Shown: piece after piece, positions 16,702-25,599 of the stretch
How the letters are laid out: every line of letters starts with the position of its first letter
Position numbering within the stretch: the stretch's first letter is position 1
Source: Planctomycetota bacterium
GTDB taxonomy: Bacteria > Planctomycetota > Phycisphaerae > UBA1845 > PWPN01
Direction: 5' to 3'
DNA: 64,000 nucleotides
NCBI GenBank assembly: GCA_022711465.1
Contig: JAKLEZ010000021.1
Span: 40,730-104,729, forward strand
The notes under the pieces: model-generated
What the model was told of the DNA's origin: nothing
Seen by the model: only the letters and a program-made list of their open reading frames with translations
Databases searched by the model: none
Made by a program: the position numbers and the translations under genes

Positions 16702-18096
16702 TCAAGCCTTGACCTGCGGCGGCCGAGTCCATGCCATACCACCTTGTCGACGCTCGCCGGACCACATGATCAACATCAGAACACCGCCCAACACACCGAA
16801 ACCAGCCATACTATACAGCCACGAGCCCCAACCGTAGTGGTCGATCAGCCACCCGATGACCAGCCCGGCTACGCCTGCCCCCAGGTACTGGAATGCGTCG
16901 ATGAATCCGGTGGCGAAGCCGGCCATTTGCCGTCCGCCGATGTCCATCGGGGCCGCCGTGCCCAGGATCGAGTGGGTGGAGTTGCAGGTAAAGGCGATGC
17001 ACAGCAGCGCTGCCGTCATGCTCCAGCTCGATCCGGCCTGGGCTCCGATCAGGATGATAACCGTCTCGATGAAGTAAAGTGCGGCTGCCACCGGAGCCCG
17101 CCGACCCTGAAAGAGCAGGTCGGAGACATATCCGGACAGGATGGAGCCCATCGTTGCGACCAGAGGCAGGCCCCATGCCACAAGCTGAAAAGCGAAGCTC
17201 GTCAGGGAGACCTTCTGGACTTCCCGGAAGTACGCCGGGAACCAGTCATCCACACCATAACGCACCACGCCGGTGCAGAAGTAAGCCCCGGCAGTCAGCC
17301 AGATGAACGGGTTGACCATGATCGTGCGGGCGACGGCGATCAGCGACAGAGGTTCTCCATCCCGGTCAGCGCCGTCTTCATGCTGGACCACGCCGACATA
17401 CCCCGCTTCCTCCGGGGTGTTCCGGGTCAGGAGGAGCATGAGCGTGGTGATGACGGTCACGAAGCCGGCCGGAACGAAGAATACCCACTGCCAACCGCAA
17501 CCCGGGAACTGGTACCTCCAGATCGTGAATCCCGTCAGCAGAAGCGGGCTGATGGTGTTGTTAATGAACCGCCCCAGGTTGATCATCAGCCCGAAGATGC
17601 CGGCGAACCGCCCGCGTTCCCGACGCGCGAACCAGGCGGTGTTTGTCTTCACCATGCCGGGGGCGCCGAACGCCTGAAGATACCCGTCGATCCCGCGGAG
17701 GAGTACGAACCAGCCGAGAACACCGAACATCGGGCCCATGAGCCCTTGGTAGGCCGCCAGACCGAACAGAAGGTTCATGACGGCCGTGCCATACCCGCCA
17801 ACGGCCATGGTGGTCTTGCCGCCGAACCGGTCGGCCAACAGGCCGTTCAGCACCAGCCCGACCGCATAGCTCCAACTACGGGCGGCCGTGATGTAGCTGT
17901 AGTGAACATTACTGAAGCCGAAGGCCTGACAAAAGTCCGTCTTGGCGATGGCCAGATTGTATCGGTTGAAGTAGTAGGAGGCGTAGGTCAGTCCGATAAA
18001 GAACCAGTTGCGTCCTCGTCGGAGACGAAACTTGGGTGGGCGCACGGGCAGAGAGTCGGGGGGCCTGACGGATGCGTAGGGCAGACTTCCAACCAT
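16702..18096 (-). CDS. MFS transporter, organophosphate:phosphate antiporter (GlpT/UhpT-like)
   Basis: 464 residues with about 12 hydrophobic segments. The N-terminal GLTYASYYFNRYNLAIAK resembles the first helix of the OPA family (YxxYYxxRxNxxxA), and LADRFGGKTTM matches the MFS loop 2-3 motif. The mid-protein hydrophilic loop near residue 235 and the late SxxxLG and GFATGFIDAFQYLGAG segments are also OPA-like. Likely substrates are glycerol-3-phosphate, hexose phosphates or similar, exchanged for phosphate across the inner membrane. AGGAG lies close to the start. It precedes hemDE by 38 bases, but a functional link is not obvious. Confidence 0.82.
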   Translation of the reverse strand: MVGSLPYASVRPPDSLPVRPPKFRLRRGRNWFFIGLTYASYYFNRYNLAIAKTDFCQAFGFSNVHYSYITAARSWSYAVGLVLNGLLADRFGGKTTMAVGGYGTAVMNLLFGLAAYQGLMGPMFGVLGWFVLLRGIDGYLQAFGAPGMVKTNTAWFARRERGRFAGIFGLMINLGRFINNTISPLLLTGFTIWRYQFPGCGWQWVFFVPAGFVTVITTLMLLLTRNTPEEAGYVGVVQHEDGADRDGEPLSLIAVARTIMVNPFIWLTAGAYFCTGVVRYGVDDWFPAYFREVQKVSLTSFAFQLVAWGLPLVATMGSILSGYVSDLLFQGRRAPVAAALYFIETVIILIGAQAGSSWSMTAALLCIAFTCNSTHSILGTAAPMDIGGRQMAGFATGFIDAFQYLGAGVAGLVIGWLIDHYGWGSWLYSMAGFGVLGGVLMLIMWSGERRQGGMAWTRPPQVKA

Positions 18097-18281
18097 CCCG
18101 TCTCCTGAGATGGGGCAGATCCCGGACCTGCCGCCTTGCCGGCGGGCCTGCCGATCTCATGAAACAGGCCACCCAGGCTGCTCAAGGATAGCCGAACCCC
18201 CTGACCCCTGCCAGCATTCAACGGGCTGGCGGGCGCCAAGCTGAAAGGGCGGGGCGGCTTCCCCAGTGGAGGATCGTCGGT

Positions 18282-18310
18282 GGCCGTCTTCCCCGGGTGA
18301 GAAGATGGCC
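18282..18310 (-). terminator. Strong hairpin downstream of the EF-hand gene
   Basis: GGCCGTCTTC (18282-18291) pairs with GAAGATGGCC (18301-18310) over ten positions with one G-T/A-C wobble-type difference, around a nine-base loop. It starts 12 bases after the stop of the minus-strand EF-hand gene and before the transporter start. There is no long T run. Confidence 0.5.
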
Positions 18311-18321
18311 CCGGGGTCCTC

Positions 18322-19014
18322 CTATGGCTGGGCCGAGTCACCCGCTTCTGCGTTGCGGTTCTTCTTTTTGGCGGGATTCTTGACCGCCTTGGCGTCGGGC
18401 TTCGCCTTGCCTTGAGCGGCCTGATACTCCTCGTCGCTCAGCGTGCCGTCGCCGTTGGTGTCCGCCTGGGGATGTCGCTGCAAGAAAATCAGCTTGGCGG
18501 CGGCGGGGTTGGCGCTGGTGAGGGCCTTGTATTCCTCGCGGCTCAGCGTGCCGTCGCCATTGGTGTCGGCTTCGGGGAACTGCTTGAGGATTGCCTCCGG
18601 CTTGGCCGCGGCAGCCCGGTTCATCGCTCCGTACTGATCCCGAGCCCTAAGCAGTTCGTCGCGGCTCAGTTGCGCGTTGCGATCGAGATCCATCTCTGCG
18701 AGATGCTCGATCAACCAGTTGAACATGCGGGCGTCGGGTTTGAAGTTGTCAACTTTCAGGCCGCGAGCATCTCTGATCCTGGCCCGGCCGTCCTTCAACT
18801 CCTGGTCCGTGAGCACGCCGTCATGGTTCACGTCCATTTCAGGGAACTTCTGCAGCAGTTTGGCCCGGTCCGGTCCTGCGGCCTTCTGGGCAACGGCTTC
18901 CTGCTTCGAGGCGGCCTGATCGGCCGCCCGTGCGACGCTCCGAAGCTCGGCGCTCGCCACCAGACCAATCGTCAACAACAGGCCGGCGGCCAGAATTGTG
19001 ACCCGAGACATCAT
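18322..19014 (-). CDS. Exported EF-hand protein (four calcium-binding loops)
   Basis: 230 residues from the ATG at 19014 (19011 is also possible); AAGGAG lies 4-7 bases upstream. A signal peptide (MMSRVTILAAGLLLTIGLVAS) is followed by an alanine-rich linker and four EF-hand loops: DVNHDGVLTDQE, DLDRNAQLSRDE, DTNGDGTLSREE and DTNGDGTLSDEE. The tail is lysine-rich. The loops keep Asp/Asn at 1, 3 and 5 and Glu at 12, except for variant spacing in the second loop. It probably binds calcium in the periplasm; no enzyme domain is visible. Proteins of this sort are common in planctomycetes and have no established role. Confidence 0.85.
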   Translation of the reverse strand: MMSRVTILAAGLLLTIGLVASAELRSVARAADQAASKQEAVAQKAAGPDRAKLLQKFPEMDVNHDGVLTDQELKDGRARIRDARGLKVDNFKPDARMFNWLIEHLAEMDLDRNAQLSRDELLRARDQYGAMNRAAAAKPEAILKQFPEADTNGDGTLSREEYKALTSANPAAAKLIFLQRHPQADTNGDGTLSDEEYQAAQGKAKPDAKAVKNPAKKKNRNAEAGDSAQP

Positions 19015-19354
19015 GTTTCTCCTTGTGGATTCGAGAGTTATGAACTGCGCAGCCCCGCGCAACCCCGTCTCGACCCCAGCGGCGGTCGCCAAGGTGAACG
19101 TTGATCATAACGTCGCCGCCGTTCCACTATTGCCGCCTGCTGCTCCGCACCCGCCACCTCAACGGCAAGCGGCGTCTCGAACTCGAAGGTGACATGACCA
19201 TCGTTTCCACGGAACGTCGCCCTCTTGCAGCTACGGGGCGCCTCGGTGGCGAACCCCGTTCGCACCGAATGAACTGTTGGCAGCCGTCGGACGCGCCGGC
19301 GGCCGGTTACGCTGACCCGGTCTTGTGAGTCAGTCAATCGGAACGAGGCCCGTC
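19015..19354. other. Intergenic region upstream of the EF-hand gene
   Basis: About 340 bases between two minus-strand genes. A possible -10 (TATGAT on the minus strand, 19104-19109) has no convincing -35. The open frame across it on the minus strand is arginine-rich with no recognisable domain and is taken as a by-product of high GC. Nothing else seen. Confidence 0.4.
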
Positions 19355-21649
19355 TCAGCGCGGTCGGGCGGTCCAGGCGATCGCGTAGCATGCCGCGGCC
19401 GCGAGGAAGACCCAGGTGAAGCCGGCGGCCACGGCGAGCATGGTCCCGCCGATGGAACCGACCACGGAGGCGACCCCGTTGATACCCCAAAGGGCGGAGA
19501 CGGCCGGGCCGTTCTCATCTTGGGCCGATCGGCGCAAACCGAGCGGGAACGGCATGCCCATCAGGAAGCCGAATGGGAACACCAACGCGGCCGCCACCGC
19601 GATCCGGGCGTTCAGGTCCAGCGGCAGTGCCGCCCGAACCAGCGAGGGCAAGCCGAACGCGGCCAGGGCGATGAGCAAGACGATCGCCGGAATGATCCAG
19701 CCCAGCGCCTTGCCGATTCGGGCAGGCTCCAGCCGCCGGGCGAAGAGGCTTCCCAGACCACCGGCCACCAGCAGGGTGAACAGTAGAACCACGAGGGTGT
19801 AGATCGGATGCCCCAGCAGAAGGATGAGTCGTTGCAGGAGCGAGACTTCGCAGATGATGAATCCCACACCCAGAGCCCCGAAGTAGGCCACCGCCTGTCC
19901 GCCCGGGGCCTGGAAACCCAGCACGCGACCGCCGCCCAGGATCACAGCAGTGACCACCAGAACCGCCACCACGAACGGCGTGAACAGTCGGGTCACGAAG
20001 CTCGCGATTCCGTACGGCTTGTCGGTGGCGAAGTAGAACGGATGATCGTCCGGCACCGGTGTCGCCAGAGTATCGAAACTATCCGTGTAGCCATCGAAAT
20101 CAATCTTGCCGGAAAACAGGTCGGCGTAAACGGGCTCCGATATGCGCGAGGTGGCGTGGTAGATGTGGGCCTTCTCGTGTCCGGCCAGCAACCGATCGAC
20201 TTGCTCGGGCGAGAGGGGCGAGCGCGTCAACATGAAGACGGTCTCGACGGGTTCGGGTCCTTCGCTCGTGCGAATGCTGGCGGCCAGGATGTGTTTGCCG
20301 ATCTCCTCCATGGGCATGCCCCGCTTCGAGAGCAGGGAAACCGAGTTCGAGACCAGCCGCGGGATGTCCGTCGGCCAGCGGATGATCACCAGGGCGCCGC
20401 TGTCGGTGAGATGGTCGTAGTAGGCCTCAAGGGCGTCGCGGGTATACAGGTAGCTCTCGGTCAGCGAGAGTCCCCCGCTGGCGACCGAGGCCCACGAGTC
20501 GACGAATCCCAGGACGATGAAGTCGAACTTCTCGTCCGTCCGCTGAATGAAGTTGCGGCCCTCTTCCAGGACCAGATTCACCTTGGGATGGTCGTAGAGA
20601 TTGCCGGCCTTGTCGCCCAGGCGGCGGACACAGTCGATCATCAGCGGGTTCATCTCCACCGCGGTGACACGAGGGCTGCCGGCCGCGATCGCCATGACCA
20701 CGTCCGTGCCGCCGCCCGGCCCGATGACCAGTACCTCCGGCTCGTTCGCCAGGCGGAAGGGAAAGGCTCGGAACCAGCTGCGGGCATCCTCCGGCTTGGC
20801 CGACGATCCGTCCCAGCGAAGCACACTCGTCTCGGCATCGCTGTCGATGAACAGGCGGGCGAGGTGGAACTCATCGAAGCCTTGCACGGAGGTGATTCGA
20901 GAGTACGCGTTCCACTTGTCGCTGGTTATCTGAGCCCCGGGATGGGCGGCGAGCAGCTTGTAGAGGGCCTTCTCGGGAGCGTTGCTGATCGTGAACGTCT
21001 GGGTCTTGAAGTTCCAGGCGGTGAAAGCCGCCGTGCCCAGGACGGCCAGGCCGGCCAGTGCAGTCCAGGGCCCCCGCGACCTGGTGGCGATCGACGAGCT
21101 GAGCAGCACCGCGGCCAGGGCCGGCAGAACCGCGATGGCCATGACCGCGGTCTCGGCCCCGAGCAGACTGATCGCCGCCGGCACGGCCAGCGTACCCAGT
21201 GCCGCTCCGACCAGGTCGGCGAAGTACAGGCGATTGGAGTCCTTGCCGTGCGACTCGAAGGCGAGGCTCAAAGTGGCTCCTCCGGTCAGGAACGGGAGCA
21301 CACTCAGCAGGAGGTAGTAGTTGAGCCGCTCGGGTGAAAGCGGGAACTTGAGGATGCCGCACGGAAACAAGGCCAGGGTGATCGACAGCAGGAACGAGAG
21401 GGCGACCAGAATCTGGCGGACAGTGTCGCCGTGCCGACCCAGCCGGAGGATGTAGACCAGGAAACCGCCTAATCCCCAGCCGAACAGGGCCACCGAGATG
21501 GCGACGAAAGTGTAGTGATACCAGATGGTTGCGGAGAAGATCCGCGTGAGCGTCAACTCGAACATGAGCCCGGACGCCGAGAGCAGGACCACTGCTCCAA
21601 GCAAGGCCCGGGAGGCCCGCGTGCCGGCGGGCGAAATCGGCTGGTCCAT
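19355..21649 (-). CDS. Spermidine-synthase-like domain flanked by membrane segments
   Basis: 764 residues from the ATG at 21649 with GGAG eight bases upstream. About six to seven N-terminal helices are followed by a soluble aminopropyltransferase-like Rossmann domain at about 260-560: VLVIGPGGGTDVVMAIAA (SAM-binding glycine loop), VTAVEMNP (acidic ribose ligand) and LSLTESYLYTRDAL. About six more helices close the protein. Membrane-fused SpeE-like proteins are widespread in environmental bacteria. Many lack the acidic polyamine-site residues, and this one shows no clear DxxD there, so spermidine synthesis is doubtful. It may transfer a group from SAM or decarboxylated SAM to an unknown membrane-associated substrate. 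Confidence 0.8.
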   Translation of the reverse strand: MDQPISPAGTRASRALLGAVVLLSASGLMFELTLTRIFSATIWYHYTFVAISVALFGWGLGGFLVYILRLGRHGDTVRQILVALSFLLSITLALFPCGILKFPLSPERLNYYLLLSVLPFLTGGATLSLAFESHGKDSNRLYFADLVGAALGTLAVPAAISLLGAETAVMAIAVLPALAAVLLSSSIATRSRGPWTALAGLAVLGTAAFTAWNFKTQTFTISNAPEKALYKLLAAHPGAQITSDKWNAYSRITSVQGFDEFHLARLFIDSDAETSVLRWDGSSAKPEDARSWFRAFPFRLANEPEVLVIGPGGGTDVVMAIAAGSPRVTAVEMNPLMIDCVRRLGDKAGNLYDHPKVNLVLEEGRNFIQRTDEKFDFIVLGFVDSWASVASGGLSLTESYLYTRDALEAYYDHLTDSGALVIIRWPTDIPRLVSNSVSLLSKRGMPMEEIGKHILAASIRTSEGPEPVETVFMLTRSPLSPEQVDRLLAGHEKAHIYHATSRISEPVYADLFSGKIDFDGYTDSFDTLATPVPDDHPFYFATDKPYGIASFVTRLFTPFVVAVLVVTAVILGGGRVLGFQAPGGQAVAYFGALGVGFIICEVSLLQRLILLLGHPIYTLVVLLFTLLVAGGLGSLFARRLEPARIGKALGWIIPAIVLLIALAAFGLPSLVRAALPLDLNARIAVAAALVFPFGFLMGMPFPLGLRRSAQDENGPAVSALWGINGVASVVGSIGGTMLAVAAGFTWVFLAAAACYAIAWTARPR

Positions 21650-21738
21650 TGAAGGTGCTCCGTCCTCGGTCCTGGAACGCGTCAAAAGGGGGAAGCGTAA
21701 CCCCCTCGAATGCGTTTCGCAACGCCGGCGCACAAGAC

Positions 21739-21768
21739 GGGCCGACCGGGGATGTGCTCGGTCGGCCC
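21739..21768 (-). terminator. Perfect 10-bp hairpin downstream of the TIM-barrel isomerase gene
   Basis: GGGCCGACCG (21739-21748) and CGGTCGGCCC (21759-21768) are exact reverse complements around a ten-base loop. It lies 47 bases after the isomerase stop and before the start of the next minus-strand gene. No T tract follows. Confidence 0.55.
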
Positions 21769-21815
21769 GCGTGATTCGATCCCGTGGAGTGTGCGGAAGA
21801 AAGCTCGCCGCGATC

Positions 21816-22778
21816 CTATTGCTGCTTGTCGTCTTCCTTTTCCTGGGCGGTCTCCTTGGCCTTGGCCTGTTTGACGAGCTCCCCGTAGGTCGTGGTGAAG
21901 AACTCGGCGCACTTGGCCAGGTCGGGTACGGAGTTCTCCCAGTTGTGCTCGTACTCCGCCATGACGCCGCCCTTGAAGCCCTGACGGTGCAGTTCGGTCA
22001 CCAAAGCCTTGGCATTGCAGACACCCGTGCCCCAGGGAACATCATGAGCGTTGGGGCTCTTCTCGTTCAGGTCCTTGAAGTGCGACCAGAGAATGCGGCC
22101 TTCAAGTTTCTTCAGGCACTCCAGCGGGTCGAGCCCGGAACGGACCCAGTGCCCGGTGTCCGCGCAGGCACCAGTGCGTTTGCTGCAGTTCTTGATGGCC
22201 TTCAGTACCGTGTCCGGGTTCCAGTAGTGCGACGGCTTCGGGTGGTTGTGAATGGCCACGTTGATCTGATACTCGTTGGCGAGTCGGTCGATGAGTTCGA
22301 GGCTGTCCTCGGGAGGCTCGGCGGTGATCGTAGTGATCCCCATGACCTTCGCGAAGTCGAAGACCTTGCGATTCTCGGCTTCGTCCTTGCCGAGACCGGC
22401 CACGCCGTAGCCGATCGCCCGGATACCGGCCTCATCCAGCTTGTTCTTGATCCTGGCCATCTGGGCCATGGTCAGGTCGGGACCCATTTTGGCGTCACCC
22501 ATATCTTTCGAGACCTGCTGGCCGGGAAAGACCTCGATGAAGTCGAGGCCGAGCTGCTTGGCCTTGTCGACCGCCTCGAAGAAGGTGAACAACCGGAAGG
22601 TATAGGCCTGTGTTCCCAGTTTCATGCCCGCACACCCCGCACACGATCCGCTGCAGCTCGGCCCGCAGTTGATCGCACCAGCATCTTTCGCACAGCAGGC
22701 CGGCGCGGCCATCGAGGCCGGGGAGCACACCAACACCATCGCCGCCGCTGTGATCATCGCACATATGGTCCCGCGCAT
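21816..22778 (-). CDS. Exported sugar phosphate isomerase/epimerase-like TIM barrel
   Basis: 320 residues. A signal peptide (MRGTICAMITAAAMVLVCSPASMA) is followed by a short cysteine-rich stretch (residues 27-50, seven Cys including CC, CSGSC and CAGC) and then an AP-endonuclease-2/xylose-isomerase-like barrel: LGTQAYTFRLF, LGLDFIEVFPGQ, VAIHNHPKP, ACADTGHW, ILWSHFKDLNE and GVMAEYEHNWEN. His, Glu and Asp ligands for a divalent metal are plausible at those motifs. Family members isomerise or epimerise sugars. It lies 213 bases from the GH51 gene and may process sugars released outside the cytoplasm. The Cys cluster is not a usual part of the family. Confidence 0.85.
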   Translation of the reverse strand: MRGTICAMITAAAMVLVCSPASMAAPACCAKDAGAINCGPSCSGSCAGCAGMKLGTQAYTFRLFTFFEAVDKAKQLGLDFIEVFPGQQVSKDMGDAKMGPDLTMAQMARIKNKLDEAGIRAIGYGVAGLGKDEAENRKVFDFAKVMGITTITAEPPEDSLELIDRLANEYQINVAIHNHPKPSHYWNPDTVLKAIKNCSKRTGACADTGHWVRSGLDPLECLKKLEGRILWSHFKDLNEKSPNAHDVPWGTGVCNAKALVTELHRQGFKGGVMAEYEHNWENSVPDLAKCAEFFTTTYGELVKQAKAKETAQEKEDDKQQ

Positions 22779-22943
22779 TGCTCAACCCTCTGAAAGACTC
22801 AATCGACAACCGATCTCACACCGAGGGGATTCTATCACCAGTCCGGCGACACGGAAAGGCAAGTCGCTCAGATGGGGCTCGAAATCACACCGTCGCTTGT
22901 CTCCGCATCGGTGGCCGGCCAAGACGGTCGCTTCACCCGTTTC

Positions 22944-22963
22944 GCCGGCCCCCGAAAGCCGGC
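22944..22963 (-). terminator. Possible short hairpin downstream of GH51 gene
   Basis: GCCGGC repeats at 22944-22949 and 22958-22963 can pair around an eight-base loop, 29 bases after the GH51 stop codon. The stem is short and no T run follows, so support is weak. Confidence 0.25.
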
Positions 22964-22991
22964 AGAATGATCGTGCTTCCGCCGGCCAGTG

Positions 22992-25397
22992 TCACTCCGC
23001 CTTGATCCTCAGTACGTTGACGCTGTGGGCCGGCAAAGTGTGGCGGAACTCAGGGCCGGTAACGATGAAGGCCTGGTTCTTCGGGGCCACCTTGGTCGGC
23101 TGTTCGAGCGAGTTCTCATCGCCCGCATCGGCCGAGGTCAGGACCGCGAGACTCACCGAGCGCGGCCCGTCCTTGGCTCCCCGCAGCTCGAACCGGGTAT
23201 CCAGCGGGTGCCCGGCGGCATTGACCGCCTTGATGACCACCTCCCTGGATGATTCCGTCCGCCCGGCAACCGCGTAGAGCGATTTCGATGCCCTGCCCAG
23301 CTTCACGTCATGGATCAGCTTGCCGTCCAGATAGCATTGGGCCGAAGAACCGGCCACTTCGACCTTGATGTCGTACCAGCGATCGGTCTCGATCCTGCCG
23401 GGCACGCTGTCGCCGACAGGGCCGTCGGGTCCCTCAATCGCGTGACGAACGTTGCCCCAGCCGCCCAGGTTCCACCAGCTCTTGGCATTCTCGTCGCGGG
23501 AACGGAAGCTGATCAGGAAGCCCTCCTCGCCGCCCAGTTTGCGGGCTTTGAGGCTGAGAGTGTAGTCCGTCCAGCTGCGATCGCCGGCAAAAGCCCGAAC
23601 GTTGGTGTCCAGCGAGTTCTGCCGGAATGCGCCGTCCTTCACTTCCCACCTGCCGCCGAGCATTCTCCAGCCCGCCGTGTCCTTGCTGAAGTCCGACTTG
23701 TACAAGACCTGATCGCCGCGGCAGACCTGGATGTCCTTGAACTCGGCCTGCGTGGACCAGGTGCCGACGCCGACGCACCCCGCAACCATCGACTCGGAGG
23801 TCGTGACCGGTGCGGTGGCTTCCGTGGCGAGGATCACATCCGGGCGGTGGTTGGCAAACAGCTTCTGAACGTAGTACGAGGGCGTGCCGTACGCCCGGGC
23901 GCTGTCGAAGTTGATGGCATCCGGATTCCATTGTCGCCAGCCGACGTTGACGAACAGGGGGGCGTACGAGGCCATCGCCACCACGTCCGAGTTGCGTTCC
24001 ATGCCGGTCATGAACGCCGCCTCGCCGATCGCGGCTGCCAGGTTGCCCCGGCCGCAGCCTTGGGTGACCGCGTATTCCCCGACGTAGATTCTGTAGGCGT
24101 GGCGGTCGTACGAGTCATAGCGGTCGGCCTGGCTCAGGAAGAAGCGCGGGTTATTGTAGTAGTGCTCGTCGAGAAGCTCGATCGGCCGGTTGGTGGGCCG
24201 GCCCTGCCATTCGTTTGCCACGAGGGTCACCTGGGGGTACTTCGCCTTGATCGCGTCGTAAAAAAGGGCGTAGCGTTCGTGGTAGCGTGGGCCGCCGTTC
24301 TCGTTGCCGATCTGCATGTACTTCAGGTGGAAGGGTTCGGGATGGCCGGCCTCGGCCCGCAGCTTGCCCCACGGCGTCTCGGTGCCGCCGTTGGCGTACT
24401 CGATCGCGTCGAGGGCATCCTGCACCCAGGGACCCATCTTGTCCATGGGCACGAAGTCCTCGTGGGCCATGCCACAGTTGATGACGTACAGCGGCTCGGC
24501 GCCGAGGTCCGCGCACATCTGCAGGTACTCGTGATAGCCCAGTCCGTCGGTCGAGCGATAGCCCCAGAGGTTCCAGTGTCCCGGCCGGCGGGCGATGTCA
24601 CCAATCGAGTCTTTCCATCGGAACGCGTTGGCCAGCCTGTTGCCCTCGACGTAGCAGCCGCCGGGGAAACGGACAAACGCCGGCTTGAGGTCGGCCAGCA
24701 TCTGGGCGAGGTCGGCCCGCAGGCCGTTCGGGCGGGCCTTGAAGGTATCCTTCGGAAAGAGCGAGACCATGTCGAACCAGACCTTGCCCGGCCCCTTGAC
24801 CCGCAAGACCAATCGTGCGGCCGGGTCGGTGGCGGTGGGCTGAAGTGCGGTGGAGAACTGCTTCCACACGCCGGAAACGCCTGTGATCGCTGACTCGGCA
24901 TAGGTCTTCGTGCCGTCGGCATTCTCCAGGGAGGCGGTCAGTTCGCCATTCCAGCCTTCCGCGCCGCGAACATAGACCGAGAGCTGGCAGGCCTTGCCCT
25001 CGCGAACCGCAATCCCTTTGAAGCCGCTGTTGGCCGCTCCAACCGAACCGGTGGCCGAGGCACTCTCGAGCTGCAGCGCGGTCGGGTTCCGGTCGTTGAG
25101 GGGCACGCTTCGGTCGAGGGAGAGTCGCCCGTCACCGCCTTCGCCTCTGACCAGTGTCCAGGCCGCCGGCTCCCGGGCGTCTTCGAACGAGCGGTTCTGG
25201 ATCATCTCGGCATACAGTCCCCCGTCGCCCGCCCGGTTGATCTCCTCGAAGAACAGCCCGTACAACATGGGGCTGACGCGGATGCCCGGTCGGTCGGTAT
25301 GGACTGTCAGCCGCGCGGTGGGGATCCGTTCGTCGGCTGCTTGGGCGGCCATCGTTCCGATCAGGACGGCGAACGTGAAGCCAGTCGAGCGCCGCAT
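22992..25397 (-). CDS. Alpha-L-arabinofuranosidase, GH51, with an internal lectin-like domain
   Basis: 801 residues from the ATG at 25397 (AGGAGG seven bases upstream; 25421 is less likely). Signal peptide, then SPMLYGLFFEEINRAGDGGLYAEMIQNRSFE, a hallmark of GH51. A carbohydrate-binding sandwich follows at about 75-200, then the barrel with acid/base Glu366 (IGNENGG) and nucleophile Glu441 (YVGEYAV). Residues about 545-720 (FKDIQVCRGDQVLYKSDF, FRSRDENAKSWWNLGG, ETDRWYDIKVEVAG) look like a concanavalin-type fold related to DUF1080, placed before the GH51 C-terminal sandwich. It should release arabinose from arabinan or arabinoxylan outside the cytoplasm. The GH127-like gene lies directly upstream. 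Confidence 0.9.
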   Translation of the reverse strand: MRRSTGFTFAVLIGTMAAQAADERIPTARLTVHTDRPGIRVSPMLYGLFFEEINRAGDGGLYAEMIQNRSFEDAREPAAWTLVRGEGGDGRLSLDRSVPLNDRNPTALQLESASATGSVGAANSGFKGIAVREGKACQLSVYVRGAEGWNGELTASLENADGTKTYAESAITGVSGVWKQFSTALQPTATDPAARLVLRVKGPGKVWFDMVSLFPKDTFKARPNGLRADLAQMLADLKPAFVRFPGGCYVEGNRLANAFRWKDSIGDIARRPGHWNLWGYRSTDGLGYHEYLQMCADLGAEPLYVINCGMAHEDFVPMDKMGPWVQDALDAIEYANGGTETPWGKLRAEAGHPEPFHLKYMQIGNENGGPRYHERYALFYDAIKAKYPQVTLVANEWQGRPTNRPIELLDEHYYNNPRFFLSQADRYDSYDRHAYRIYVGEYAVTQGCGRGNLAAAIGEAAFMTGMERNSDVVAMASYAPLFVNVGWRQWNPDAINFDSARAYGTPSYYVQKLFANHRPDVILATEATAPVTTSESMVAGCVGVGTWSTQAEFKDIQVCRGDQVLYKSDFSKDTAGWRMLGGRWEVKDGAFRQNSLDTNVRAFAGDRSWTDYTLSLKARKLGGEEGFLISFRSRDENAKSWWNLGGWGNVRHAIEGPDGPVGDSVPGRIETDRWYDIKVEVAGSSAQCYLDGKLIHDVKLGRASKSLYAVAGRTESSREVVIKAVNAAGHPLDTRFELRGAKDGPRSVSLAVLTSADAGDENSLEQPTKVAPKNQAFIVTGPEFRHTLPAHSVNVLRIKAE

Positions 25398-25599
25398 GGA
25401 TGATCCTCCTGAGGGCAGCAACCCCGTTGAGCATGAGATCGCCGGATACGCGAGTTCTCCCGGCCACTCTCACTATGCGGACGACGGGGCGGGCTGTCAA
25501 ATCGTGTGCCGTGGTGGCCGGTGGCGGTGGACGGCCTTCGGATGGTGCGGGTGCCGATCCCTTCGTGCACATCCGAAAGCCGGCGCCGTCGCCTGCTTC

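Noticed and set aside
19038..19490. Minus-strand frame between the EF-hand and spermidine-synthase-like genes
   Set aside because: Highly Arg-rich, overlaps both neighbours out of frame, no ribosome-binding site.
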